A DNA stretch of 64,000 nucleotides from Plastoroseomonas arctica (lineage in GTDB: Bacteria; Pseudomonadota; Alphaproteobacteria; Acetobacterales; Acetobacteraceae), in contig NZ_JAAEDH010000001.1 in assembly GCF_018128965.1 (NCBI RefSeq), positions 186,001 through 250,000 of the forward strand, given 5' to 3'. The notes beneath the pieces were generated by a model that saw only the letters and a program-made list of their open reading frames with translations, was not told where the DNA came from and ran no database searches. Position 1 is the stretch's first letter. Each line of letters begins with the position of its first letter. The position numbers and the translations under genes were made by a program. Positions 26,937 through 33,775 of this stretch are shown here, piece after piece.

Positions 26937-27050
26937 ATGGCGACGCCGGCACTTGAGGTGAGGGCGGAGTTTGAAAAGGAATTGCTCGCGGCTTTTGTCA
27001 CGAACCCCCTAGCGGCAGCAGAAATGCGCCGGCCGGGCTGGTGCCACTAA
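26937..27050 (+). CDS. Possible 37-codon small ORF
   Basis: ATG at 26937 to TAA at 27050. The product is helical and charged (LEVRAEFEKELLAAFVTNPL) then ends in RRPGWCH. Codon use is reasonable but there is no convincing ribosome site, so this may be a fragment of an older gene rather than a working one. Confidence 0.25.
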   Translation: MATPALEVRAEFEKELLAAFVTNPLAAAEMRRPGWCH

Positions 27051-27072
27051 CTAGGGAAGTGCGTTTTTCCCT

Positions 27073-27342
27073 TCAATCACAGTCGTCGCCAGTGGGAGCG
27101 GTAGCGAACTTCGATTGAATCCCAAGGCGGCGATCGTATTGGCCGACCATAGTCGGCGCCAACCTCTCCTCGAGCGCAGTGTCTGCGATCAAAAGATGCC
27201 GCCCCTCTCTCTCCAGGATGTAGAGAGCGCACGGGCGCTCGGCCTCGTCTGCGATCGTTGTCTTCGTCAACTTGCAGCCGTGCCGGCTAGCCTCAGCTAG
27301 GTAGTCGTTCAGGGTGGGGTGGCCACCGAATGGAAACGACAC
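27073..27342 (-). CDS. Small protein, partner of the HicB-like gene
   Basis: An 89-residue protein lying 10 bases downstream of the HicB-like gene on the same strand. It has a helical start (TLNDYLAEASRHGCKLTKTTI), a strand region (CALYILEREGRHLLIADTAL) and a helix ending in RLGIQ. It does not show the HicA dsRNA-binding pattern. A hypothetical protein of similar pattern often follows HicB-like proteins in alphaproteobacteria as I recall, so the pair may be a module. Possible roles are toxin, antitoxin partner or regulator; none is proven. Confidence 0.65.
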   Translation of the reverse strand: MSFPFGGHPTLNDYLAEASRHGCKLTKTTIADEAERPCALYILEREGRHLLIADTALEERLAPTMVGQYDRRLGIQSKFATAPTGDDCD

Positions 27343-27351
27343 CAGCCGCCT

Positions 27352-27639
27352 CTAGGCAGCGAGACGGAAAGGCGGAACCTGCTTCGCCCCATCGGAACTT
27401 ACGTTCAAATAGGCGGCATCAAACATGTCGGTCACATACTGCGGAGCACGACCAACGCCCTCGAAAATCGCTTTGTCATGTTGCTCTGCGTAGACCCGCT
27501 CGGCCTCGACGGTGAGTCGAAGGCGACGGATGGCAGCGTCCAGCGACACGGCGCTCGCCGCGATATCATGGTCCACACAATGAGCGATGAACATGCCATC
27601 CTCTTGGAAAGCAATGATTCTCACGGGGGTCTTTTCCAT
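27352..27639 (-). CDS. HicB-like protein
   Basis: A 95-residue protein whose first 60 residues fit the HicB antitoxin fold: VRIIAFQEDGMFIAHCVDHDIAASAVSLDAAIRRL (strand-strand-helix, with the HD residue pair and the helical SLDAAIRRLRLTVEAER). A conserved-looking GRAPQYVTDMFDAAY segment follows, and the usual C-terminal HTH or RHH of HicB is absent. The ATG at 27639 (AGGAG 11 bases upstream) is preferred to the longer frame. Together with the next gene it forms a two-gene unit that may act as a toxin-antitoxin or immunity module. Confidence 0.7.
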   Translation of the reverse strand: MEKTPVRIIAFQEDGMFIAHCVDHDIAASAVSLDAAIRRLRLTVEAERVYAEQHDKAIFEGVGRAPQYVTDMFDAAYLNVSSDGAKQVPPFRLAA

Positions 27640-27849
27640 TGCGTTTCTCGCTCCTGAAGGCATAACACCCAACCACTACCATGAGATGTACGACTGCCGT
27701 CAAATTCGTTTGGCGAGCGGCGTAGATCTGGACGTGCTTGAACGATCGATATAACGCTCGTCACCAATTTCCTGATGCCAAGCGCTCGCCAGCGCGGTCT
27801 TGCGCCCTGAAGGATTTAGACACGCTTCAGAACCAAGCTGTAGCCAACT

Positions 27850-28091
27850 CAAGCTGCTTGGGCGCGTGGGCCGGTCGGGCGTGCCGCCCTACGGAATGCG
27901 CAGCACCTTCCTCGACTGCGCAGGGGACGACCAGCACGCCGCGCGAGGTGGTGGAGATGGCGCTGGCCCTCCGGCTCGGCGACAAGGCGAAGCAGGCATA
28001 TGCGCGAGGGGATCTGTTTGCCAAGCGTCGGGCGCTGATGGACGTATGTGGCGCCTACTGCACGTCCGTCGCAGAGCGCGCTGCCGCCTGA
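27850..28091 (+). pseudogene. Frameshifted C-terminal remnant of a second tyrosine integrase
   Basis: Two frames together spell the C-terminus of a tyrosine recombinase: in one frame VPPYGMRSTFLDCAGDDQ (a form of the catalytic HGFRSTFRDW box, His replaced by Tyr), and one base shift later TPREVVEMALALRLGDKAKQAYARGDLFAKRRALM, which contains the catalytic Tyr and its usual tail. No start or N-terminal catalytic region remains upstream. The fragment is therefore dead. It shows that an earlier element with its own integrase occupied or was captured by this island. Confidence 0.75.
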
Positions 28092-28153
28092 GCCAGGCCG
28101 AAGCGGTCCTCTCAACCCGCCGAAAACGCAGCGAAAATCGTTGCGGTTTGGGC

Positions 28154-28429
28154 ATGCACGCTTTACCAGAGGTTGTTTGGTCATTGCGAGGTATCGACTT
28201 GTTCTTCTCGGAGCTGGAAGAGCAATTAGCGGTTGTAACAAGCTACGCTGCGGCGTTGTCCACGGCGTATGTCAGTTTGGTGCAAACACTCGCCAAGCGC
28301 GGGGTGATTACCTCAGCCGAATCAGAAGAACTCTTGGCGATCATGCCGCCCCCCGTGCCCCGGGCGGTGGCGCCGCTCTCGCCAGAAGAGGCGGCGGCGG
28401 AAACGCTTCGAGCTGTCGATTCCATTTAG
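28154..28429 (+). CDS. Small protein of unknown function
   Basis: A 91-residue frame with a long hydrophobic/amphipathic helix (LEEQLAVVTSYAAALSTAYVSLVQTLAKRGVIT) and an acidic C-terminus with Pro. Ribosome site upstream of the ATG is weak. Composition is protein-like, but it overlaps the tail of the integrase remnant region and has no recognisable family, so confidence is limited. Confidence 0.45.
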   Translation: MHALPEVVWSLRGIDLFFSELEEQLAVVTSYAAALSTAYVSLVQTLAKRGVITSAESEELLAIMPPPVPRAVAPLSPEEAAAETLRAVDSI

Positions 28430-28534
28430 TCAATCAACAGGGCCAGGCTTCAGAGGCGTGGAACCGTGCCGCCTGGCAGGAGCATCAACCAATCTTGGAT
28501 GGACGAGAGAACATAGCTAGAACAATGTCGGCCC

Positions 28535-29008
28535 ATGACGGACGATCCCAAGCCACCACCCGAGATTGATCGCGCCACCATCACCACCATGCAGATGATG
28601 GTCCGCGGTGCCGTCAACGACCGCCATGTGACCGTGGGAGAGGCCGCAGAGCTTGTCCGGGGCTATTGCTATGCCCGCCACCCTGCCTTGCCCGCCACTG
28701 CGCTCAGCGCCGCCGTCGACTACGTGCTGATGAGCCTGCAGCTGCTACGCCCGGTGCCATTCAGTGTGGAGCGCGACGGCCGGGAATACAGCGAGGTCAG
28801 CCCGCATCATCTCGCCCAGCACATCGGTTACATGTTCCGGTTCGATGAGCGCGGGAAGCCATACGGTGCGGCCTCGTTGAAGGAGGATCTAGCTTCCGTT
28901 GCGGCGCTCTACCTCGTCAGGCACATGACCGCCCGTGGCTACATCGTGCTAGCCCCGAAGCAGACCAAGGTAGCGTCAAGCGCCGGCAACCATTGGCCGA
29001 AACCTTAA
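28535..29008 (+). CDS. Hypothetical island protein
   Basis: A 157-residue protein with helices such as RATITTMQMMVRGAVNDRHV and AAVDYVLMSLQLL, then short strands (PVPFSVERDGREYSEVS) and a helix (AASLKEDLASVAALYLVRHMTARGY). Fold not recognised. The frame starts at ATG 28535 with normal codon use and is followed 45 bases later by a small paralogous-protein gene. It is likely cargo of the island. Confidence 0.65.
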   Translation: MTDDPKPPPEIDRATITTMQMMVRGAVNDRHVTVGEAAELVRGYCYARHPALPATALSAAVDYVLMSLQLLRPVPFSVERDGREYSEVSPHHLAQHIGYMFRFDERGKPYGAASLKEDLASVAALYLVRHMTARGYIVLAPKQTKVASSAGNHWPKP

Positions 29009-29052
29009 CCGACGCCAGGTCGTTACCTCCCGTTATCATGAGAGGGTCCGCC

Positions 29053-29352
29053 GTGAGTGAGACCTATCAATGTCCCGACGGGCGCACGATTCTCCTAAGT
29101 TTTAATGAGGAAGACTTGAGCGTGGAGGCCTCGAACCAGGGAGGTGAGACCATCGGACGCTACCAATTCGAGTTGATTGGGCCGGATGGCGAAGAAATCG
29201 ACGCGATGGATGACACTAGCTGGGCGGTATGGCTCAAATTGGCGCACAGCGACCTGCACGACGTGTGGCACCACCAGGGCATTACCGAACGGGTTATGTC
29301 CCTAGTTGCGGAAGAGACTCGCGTATCGCCGCACGATCCCTCGCCTTCCTAG
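29053..29352 (+). CDS. CPDG-family small protein, copy 1 (unknown function)
   Basis: A 99-residue protein from a GTG start with AGAGGG upstream. It opens SETYQCPDGRTILLSFNEEDLSVEAS and ends ITERVMSLVAEETRVSPHD. The protein at 31769 shares the order CPDGR, I-G-x-F/Y-QF, DG-x-x-ID-x-MDD and ITERVM-LVA-E-x-VSP over its whole length, so the two are paralogs from one duplication. The domain looks beta-rich with a C-terminal helix. The paralog match chose this start over the upstream TTG and ATG. It overlaps the convergent SRAP gene by four bases. Confidence 0.7.
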   Translation: MSETYQCPDGRTILLSFNEEDLSVEASNQGGETIGRYQFELIGPDGEEIDAMDDTSWAVWLKLAHSDLHDVWHHQGITERVMSLVAEETRVSPHDPSPS

Positions 29353-30089
29353 GTCGCGGTTGCCATCCTCTCCGGGTCGGGGTCCCTCTTCGATCCTCTA
29401 GCCACAACCATCAGTGCGCCATCGGGCAGCGGCCTTTGCAGCGACAGCGCCTCCATCGGATCAGCGGACAACCAGGTCTCAATCTCCGCAGGCGTCGTCA
29501 GGATGACCGGCATCGCCTTCGGGTGGATCGCGCCCACCTCGGCGTTTGGCTCCGTGGTGAGGAAAGCGAAGAGATCGCAGGTCTCCTCGCCCGTCCGGAC
29601 CTTCCTCACACAGGTGAATTGAGGCACATGGATGCCCGCGAAGAACGCCAGCGGGCGTTCCGGCGCGAGCGCAAACCAAATATCGCCCCCGGCCTCGCGG
29701 TTGAACTCCGAGAAGGACGTAAACGGCACCACGCAGCGATTGTCGCGGCCGAGCCAGCGCTTCCAATGGGAAGATGCAGTGTTCCTAACATTGGTAGTCC
29801 CGCTATCCGGCTCCATGCGCAGGAGGGCATCGAAGTCGACGGGCTTCCCCTTGGCGCGCAGCTTGTCAGCTCGCTTCGTCGCAGCATCGAGGAGCGCCTT
29901 GCGCGAGGAAGGCAGGCCCCACCGAGACATGCACAGTTCGCGACCTGTCGGCGTGTTGCGCACGATCGGCGCGGCGTAGTCGGGGAAGATACCCGGCAGC
30001 GTTGGCATATTGCCGATGGCATCGGTCCAGCCGGCGATCAAGTCGCGGATCGCCTGCTGATTGCTTGTCATGGAGTACAGGTTGCACAT
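29349..30089 (-). CDS. SRAP-domain (YedK/HMCES-like) abasic-site protein
   Basis: A 246-residue SOS-response-associated peptidase family protein. HMCES/YedK proteins crosslink through Cys2 to abasic sites in single-stranded DNA and protect stalled forks. Here Cys2 follows the initiator Met at once (MCNLYS), which fixes the start at 30089. The Asn loop (VRNTASS), the CVVPFTSFSEF strand with the catalytic Glu, and AIHPKAMPVIL with the catalytic His are all present. In mobile elements such genes may guard the element's replication intermediates. It is convergent with the CPDG gene. Confidence 0.88.
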   Translation of the reverse strand: MCNLYSMTSNQQAIRDLIAGWTDAIGNMPTLPGIFPDYAAPIVRNTPTGRELCMSRWGLPSSRKALLDAATKRADKLRAKGKPVDFDALLRMEPDSGTTNVRNTASSHWKRWLGRDNRCVVPFTSFSEFNREAGGDIWFALAPERPLAFFAGIHVPQFTCVRKVRTGEETCDLFAFLTTEPNAEVGAIHPKAMPVILTTPAEIETWLSADPMEALSLQRPLPDGALMVVARGSKRDPDPERMATAT

Positions 30090-30198
30090 GCGAGTAAGCC
30101 TGCCACACCGGGACGTTAGAGTCGCGGCCTGGACCCACAAGCACACATCAGCGGGGTCTGCGGATTCACGAAAAAGACTTCTGCACGGCAATCGATTG

Positions 30199-30660
30199 TC
30201 AGAGTTGTCGCTTTAGAAAGAGGCTTATCGGCGATGGCTGGTAAGGCGAAAAAGGCTCGCAGGGTTCATAGCCAGATCTTCGATAAAGGGCTTGTGCTTC
30301 CGCATTGCGGACACCCACCTCCAGGACGATTGTATCGGCGCCGAGGCGTTTAGCTTCAGCTTCTACGCCGCGCAGCAGCGCAGCTCCGACGCCGCGCCCT
30401 CGTGCCCCCTCTGCCACGATCATGCGCTTCAACTCTGCCGTACCGTCGCCCCGCTCGAACACAGCGCAGAGCCCAACTGCCGTGCCGGCGCAGCGCGCGA
30501 TCAGGACATGGGTTCCCGACCTAGTCAGCGTCTCGGCGGTGATCGGGCGTCGAGGCTCTCCTGGGTAAAGCCGCTCAGCAACCGCATCCGACTGACACAG
30601 AAGGGTTGTCACCTCTTCCTGTAGGGGGCTTTCAACTTCGACGAGCGCCGCTTCCATCAT
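30199..30660 (-). CDS. GNAT-family N-acetyltransferase
   Basis: A 153-residue acetyl-CoA-dependent acyltransferase. It has the strand and loop VLIARCAGTAVGLCAVF, the acetyl-CoA-binding RGRGVGAALLRGVEAEAKRLG (motif A), and the C-terminal VRNAEAQALYRRSGYEP (motif B). The substrate is unknown. It is likely island cargo; it lies upstream of and in the same direction as the SRAP gene with 109 bases between. Confidence 0.85.
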   Translation of the reverse strand: MMEAALVEVESPLQEEVTTLLCQSDAVAERLYPGEPRRPITAETLTRSGTHVLIARCAGTAVGLCAVFERGDGTAELKRMIVAEGARGRGVGAALLRGVEAEAKRLGADTIVLEVGVRNAEAQALYRRSGYEPCEPFSPYQPSPISLFLKRQL

Positions 30661-30855
30661 CCTACGGTATTCCGGATGTTGCTGGGGGCGGAAGCGTCTG
30701 TAGCAGTAGGAAACCCCTGTAGAACAAGGCTTGCCCCACTTGGCTCAGCTTCGCGCTTGTCGGCCAAGACGGTGCGACGATCGACCTGTCAGGCGGCCAG
30801 CTGTCGGCGAAGCGTTTGATTGAAGCTCCGTCCCGCGTGGGCTACCGATGCATAG

Positions 30856-31050
30856 ATGGAGAACCTGTGGCTGGCAGCGGGCATCACGGCGGTCGCCACG
30901 CTGGCGTTGCTCCGGTTGCGTCAGATGCTGCGCTGGGTGCGGTGCGAGGCGACCTTTCAGGCGATCGAGAGCCCAAGTGTCTGGCGTGTGTCTCATATGG
31001 TCCAGGCGCTAACGCCGAATGGGCCTCGGCTGTTCCGCTGCTGGCATTGA
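30856..31050 (+). CDS. Possible small membrane protein
   Basis: A 64-residue frame with an N-terminal hydrophobic segment (LWLAAGITAVATLALLRL). The neighbouring frame also encodes a hydrophobic stretch (LALISALLVIALVVVL) near 31040-31100, so a frameshifted two-helix gene is possible. No ribosome site is clear. The surrounding stretch 30661-31129 otherwise holds nothing I can support. Confidence 0.3.
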   Translation: MENLWLAAGITAVATLALLRLRQMLRWVRCEATFQAIESPSVWRVSHMVQALTPNGPRLFRCWH

Positions 31051-31129
31051 TCTCCGCATTGCTAGTTATTGCTCTCGTCGTAGTTCTGCGTGGAAGTTAG
31101 GCGCTCCCCACGCCGGAATGCGCCGGGAA

Positions 31130-31270
31130 ATGGCTGAAATCCTCTCTTTCGCGCGCCTGCGGCCGCACCGAGACGATACGCCGGCCGGCGCTGCTGCAAA
31201 AGCCGCCAAGCCAGTTTTGGGGCCAGACAGCTTCAATGAACGACTCGCAATCAGGAAAAAACCGCCGTAG
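31130..31270 (+). CDS. Possible 46-residue small protein
   Basis: A short frame from ATG 31130 to 31270, giving MAEILSFARLRPHRD at its start and GPDSFNERLAIRKKPP at its end. It is polar and basic, has ordinary codon use and an AGGG-poor upstream. Possibly a real small island gene, not assignable. Confidence 0.35.
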   Translation: MAEILSFARLRPHRDDTPAGAAAKAAKPVLGPDSFNERLAIRKKPP

Positions 31271-31410
31271 CGTCAGCCCATCCAGGGATGAAATCATCCT
31301 TCATCTTTTGGTGGCCGCTTTGCCCCTGACTATCGCGGCCGGGTGCAAAGCAGGTGGCGGGGTGTATCGCGCATGCGCCCCGCCACTCTGCCCGCATGGT
31401 GGAGGGCGTC

Positions 31411-31725
31411 ATGGACGAGTTGCAGAAGACGTTCCGACAGGAGGTCGAACGCGCGCTCGATGAGCGTTGGTTGACCTCGAGCTTGGCCCAGTGGATGGAC
31501 TCCAATCACGGCGAGGCCGCGGCGCTGCTGGGCCACGAGCGCATGGACTGGGAAATGGCCGCGGCGGCGCTGGGGGCGCACGGGCTGAAGGATCATGCCG
31601 GCAGACCACCTTCCGCGGCGATCGCGCGCGAGACCTGGCTGCAAGTAGAGGCTCGCCGACGAGTCGGAATGATGTTTCGTGAAACGAATGGAGAGGTCAC
31701 ATCAATCAAGCGCGCGCAACCATGA
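31411..31725 (+). CDS. Small helical protein, possibly DNA-associated
   Basis: A 104-residue protein with GGAGG before the ATG at 31411. It is largely helical (LQKTFRQEVERALDERWLTSSLAQWM) and has a central DWEMAAAALGAHGLKD. The tail PSAAIARETWLQVEARRR, with the AR-x-TW-x-V pattern, is seen in small proteins of plasmids and integrative elements. This is only a similarity by eye. It is 43 bases upstream of the second CPDG paralog. Confidence 0.6.
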   Translation: MDELQKTFRQEVERALDERWLTSSLAQWMDSNHGEAAALLGHERMDWEMAAAALGAHGLKDHAGRPPSAAIARETWLQVEARRRVGMMFRETNGEVTSIKRAQP

Positions 31726-31768
31726 TCTTTCTCAGGTAGTTGGCAATCTTCCACATAGGAAGGGCCCC

Positions 31769-32080
31769 ATGAAAACGACCTATCGCTGCCCCGACGGGCG
31801 AGAGGTGGTGCTGTTCTTGAAAGAGGACACCCTGCGGGTAGACGCCAGCACACGAGAGGGCGAACGCATCGGCAGTTTCCAATTCGCTCTGGTCGGGCGC
31901 GACGGCAAGGTTATCGACCTGATGGACGATATTGGCGAGACCGGGGACGCCGTGTCGATCAAGTTGGCGGAGGGCAACCTCGATGAGGGCTGGCGGCACG
32001 AGGGCATCACCGAGCGCGTCATGAACTTGGTGGCGGACGAGATCAGCGTCTCGCCAAAGTTCGAGTTGCCGAAGGGGTAG
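31769..32080 (+). CDS. CPDG-family small protein, copy 2 (unknown function)
   Basis: A 103-residue paralog of the protein at 29053. It starts MKTTYRCPDGREVVLFL and carries the shared IGSFQFALVGRDGKVIDLMDD and ITERVMNLVADEISVSP. AGGAAGG lies before the ATG. Keeping both copies with a conserved core inside a 3-kb stretch suggests that the family does something useful to the element or host. No known family comes to mind. Confidence 0.7.
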   Translation: MKTTYRCPDGREVVLFLKEDTLRVDASTREGERIGSFQFALVGRDGKVIDLMDDIGETGDAVSIKLAEGNLDEGWRHEGITERVMNLVADEISVSPKFELPKG

Positions 32081-32255
32081 GGCTGCCTCCGGCGCTGTGC
32101 CCGGCTTTGGACTGGATGGCCGGCGGGCTGAAGTCGGCGGCGCTGGATCGCCGGCTCTGAAGTGCGCTGTGTCTCGCACTCTTGGCATTTGCAGATACGG
32201 CACCATACCGCAATCGGCGGTGTGAACCCCGCCCCATTACCGGAGCGTGCCGCGC

Positions 32256-33506
32256 ATGTCGCAATCCCTGACCGCCGGCTCGATCGCATTCACCTTCTAC
32301 GACGCCGATGGCGGCAATGGCTTCGCGTTCGTCGCCGTCGATGCGATCGCTGCCGGCACCGTCATCCACTTCACCGACAATGAGCCCAGCGGCCCGGGCG
32401 CGCTCAATACCGGCGAGGGTTCGATCACCTGGACGGCACCCGCCGGGGGCGTGCCGGCCGGCCGCGAGGTCGTCTTCAGCAACGTCACCGTTTCCGCGAC
32501 GCGCAGCGTATCCACCGGGTCGATCACTGTGACGGGCAGCTTCGACCCCGGCGCCGAGAATGAATCGCTCTACGCTTTCCAGGGCACGAACAACACCACG
32601 CCGACGACTTACCTCTCGGCCATCTCGAACAACAATTTTTCCGCAGTGTCCGGCACCGGCACGCTCGCCAACACGGGCCTGACCGTGGGCGTCAATGCGG
32701 TCGGCCTGACCGGCAATGTCGATGTGGCGCGCTATGTCGGACCGACTGATTTCAACGACAGCGGCAACCAGGCCACCAGCCGCGCCGCCGCACTCGCCGC
32801 GCTCACCGACACCGACCCGGTGACCGGTACCCAGGACACGTCGACGCAGGCGAGTCAGGGCTATTGGATCACGCAGGGCGGCGCGAACGCCCAGGATGCC
32901 GACGGCATCGGGCCCGATGCCGGCGCCCCGCCGCGCCAGTTCGACATCATCTGCTTCTACCCCGGCACATTGATCGCGACGCCTGGCGGAGAGCGTGCGG
33001 TCGAGACGCTCGCTATCGGCGACCTGGTTTTAACCAACACGGGCGTGGCGGCGCCTGTGCGCTGGATGGGGCGCCAGACCGTCTCCACGCGCTTCGCCGA
33101 TCCACTGCGCGTGCTGCCCATCCGCATCGCCGCGGACGCCCTGGCGGAGGGTTTGCCGCTGCGCGACCTGTTGCTCTCCCCGGACCACGCCGTGCTGTTG
33201 GGGGGCATCCTCATCCAGGCCGGCGCGCTGGTGAATGGGGCGTCCATACGCCGCGAAGACGCCGTGCCGGAGGTGTTCACCTATCATCATGTGGAACTCG
33301 CCGATCACAGCCTGATCCTGGCCGAGGGCGTGGCAGCGGAGACCTTTGTCGACAATGCCGGCCGCCTCGCCTTCGACAATTGGGAGGAGCACGAGGCGCT
33401 CTATGGCCACCTTCCCAGCATTCCCGAGATGGCCATCCCGCGCGCCAAGGCACAGCGGCAGGTGCCTGCTCGGGTGCGTGCAGCACTGGTCTCCCGCGCC
33501 GCCTGA
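32256..33506 (+). CDS. Hint-domain (Hedgehog/intein) protein with N-terminal beta domain
   Basis: A 416-residue protein. The N-terminal 220 residues are Ser/Thr/Gly-rich strands (FTFYDADGGNGFAFVAVDAI, TVIHFTDNEPSG) typical of a secreted beta domain. From about residue 233 a Hint_2 domain begins with the nucleophile Cys in CFYPGTLIATPGGERAVE and contains LLLSPDHAVLLGGILIQAGALVNG. Hint domains can self-cleave or form esters; in alphaproteobacteria they often sit in secreted or surface proteins. No Sec signal is visible. GGAG lies 10 bases before the ATG at 32256. It is the last cargo gene before the integrase. Confidence 0.85.
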   Translation: MSQSLTAGSIAFTFYDADGGNGFAFVAVDAIAAGTVIHFTDNEPSGPGALNTGEGSITWTAPAGGVPAGREVVFSNVTVSATRSVSTGSITVTGSFDPGAENESLYAFQGTNNTTPTTYLSAISNNNFSAVSGTGTLANTGLTVGVNAVGLTGNVDVARYVGPTDFNDSGNQATSRAAALAALTDTDPVTGTQDTSTQASQGYWITQGGANAQDADGIGPDAGAPPRQFDIICFYPGTLIATPGGERAVETLAIGDLVLTNTGVAAPVRWMGRQTVSTRFADPLRVLPIRIAADALAEGLPLRDLLLSPDHAVLLGGILIQAGALVNGASIRREDAVPEVFTYHHVELADHSLILAEGVAAETFVDNAGRLAFDNWEEHEALYGHLPSIPEMAIPRAKAQRQVPARVRAALVSRAA

Positions 33507-33650
33507 CCTGGGGAAGACGCGGAAGAAGTGATACAGCGCACCGCCCCGGAGCCCGGCGGTGGCGGGATCGCTTCTACGCCTTCCCCTCCGGTCGTTTCGG
33601 AAGCGCCGCCAGGCCATCTTCGACCAGCGCCGTCGGAGTAGGCGGCTGCC

Positions 33651-33741
33651 TTGCCCCACTTGCCCCAACGCTGCCCCAAGGCTGGGGCAAGCGAAAAAGC
33701 CTTGTAGAATGGGCCTTGCCCCACTCGCCCCAGTTGCCCCA
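33651..33741 (+). repeat. Iteron-like TTGCCCCA repeat cluster, copy 2
   Basis: TTGCCCCA or close variants at 33651, 33660, 33671 (CTGCCCCA), inverted at 33683, then 33716, 33725 (TCGCCCCA) and 33734, with GAATGGGCC in the middle. It matches copy 1 (19708-19814) in inverted orientation. It lies in the 269-base gap between the Hint gene and the integrase gene, which contains no gene. A hairpin (CCCCAAGGCTGGGG) is present at 33674-33687. Confidence 0.8.
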
Positions 33742-33775
33742 ACGCAAAACAGATAGGGGAGGGCTTGGGACACCA

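Noticed and set aside
28048-28569. 173-codon plus-strand frame
   Set aside because: Overlaps the integrase remnant and two better frames; composition not protein-like.
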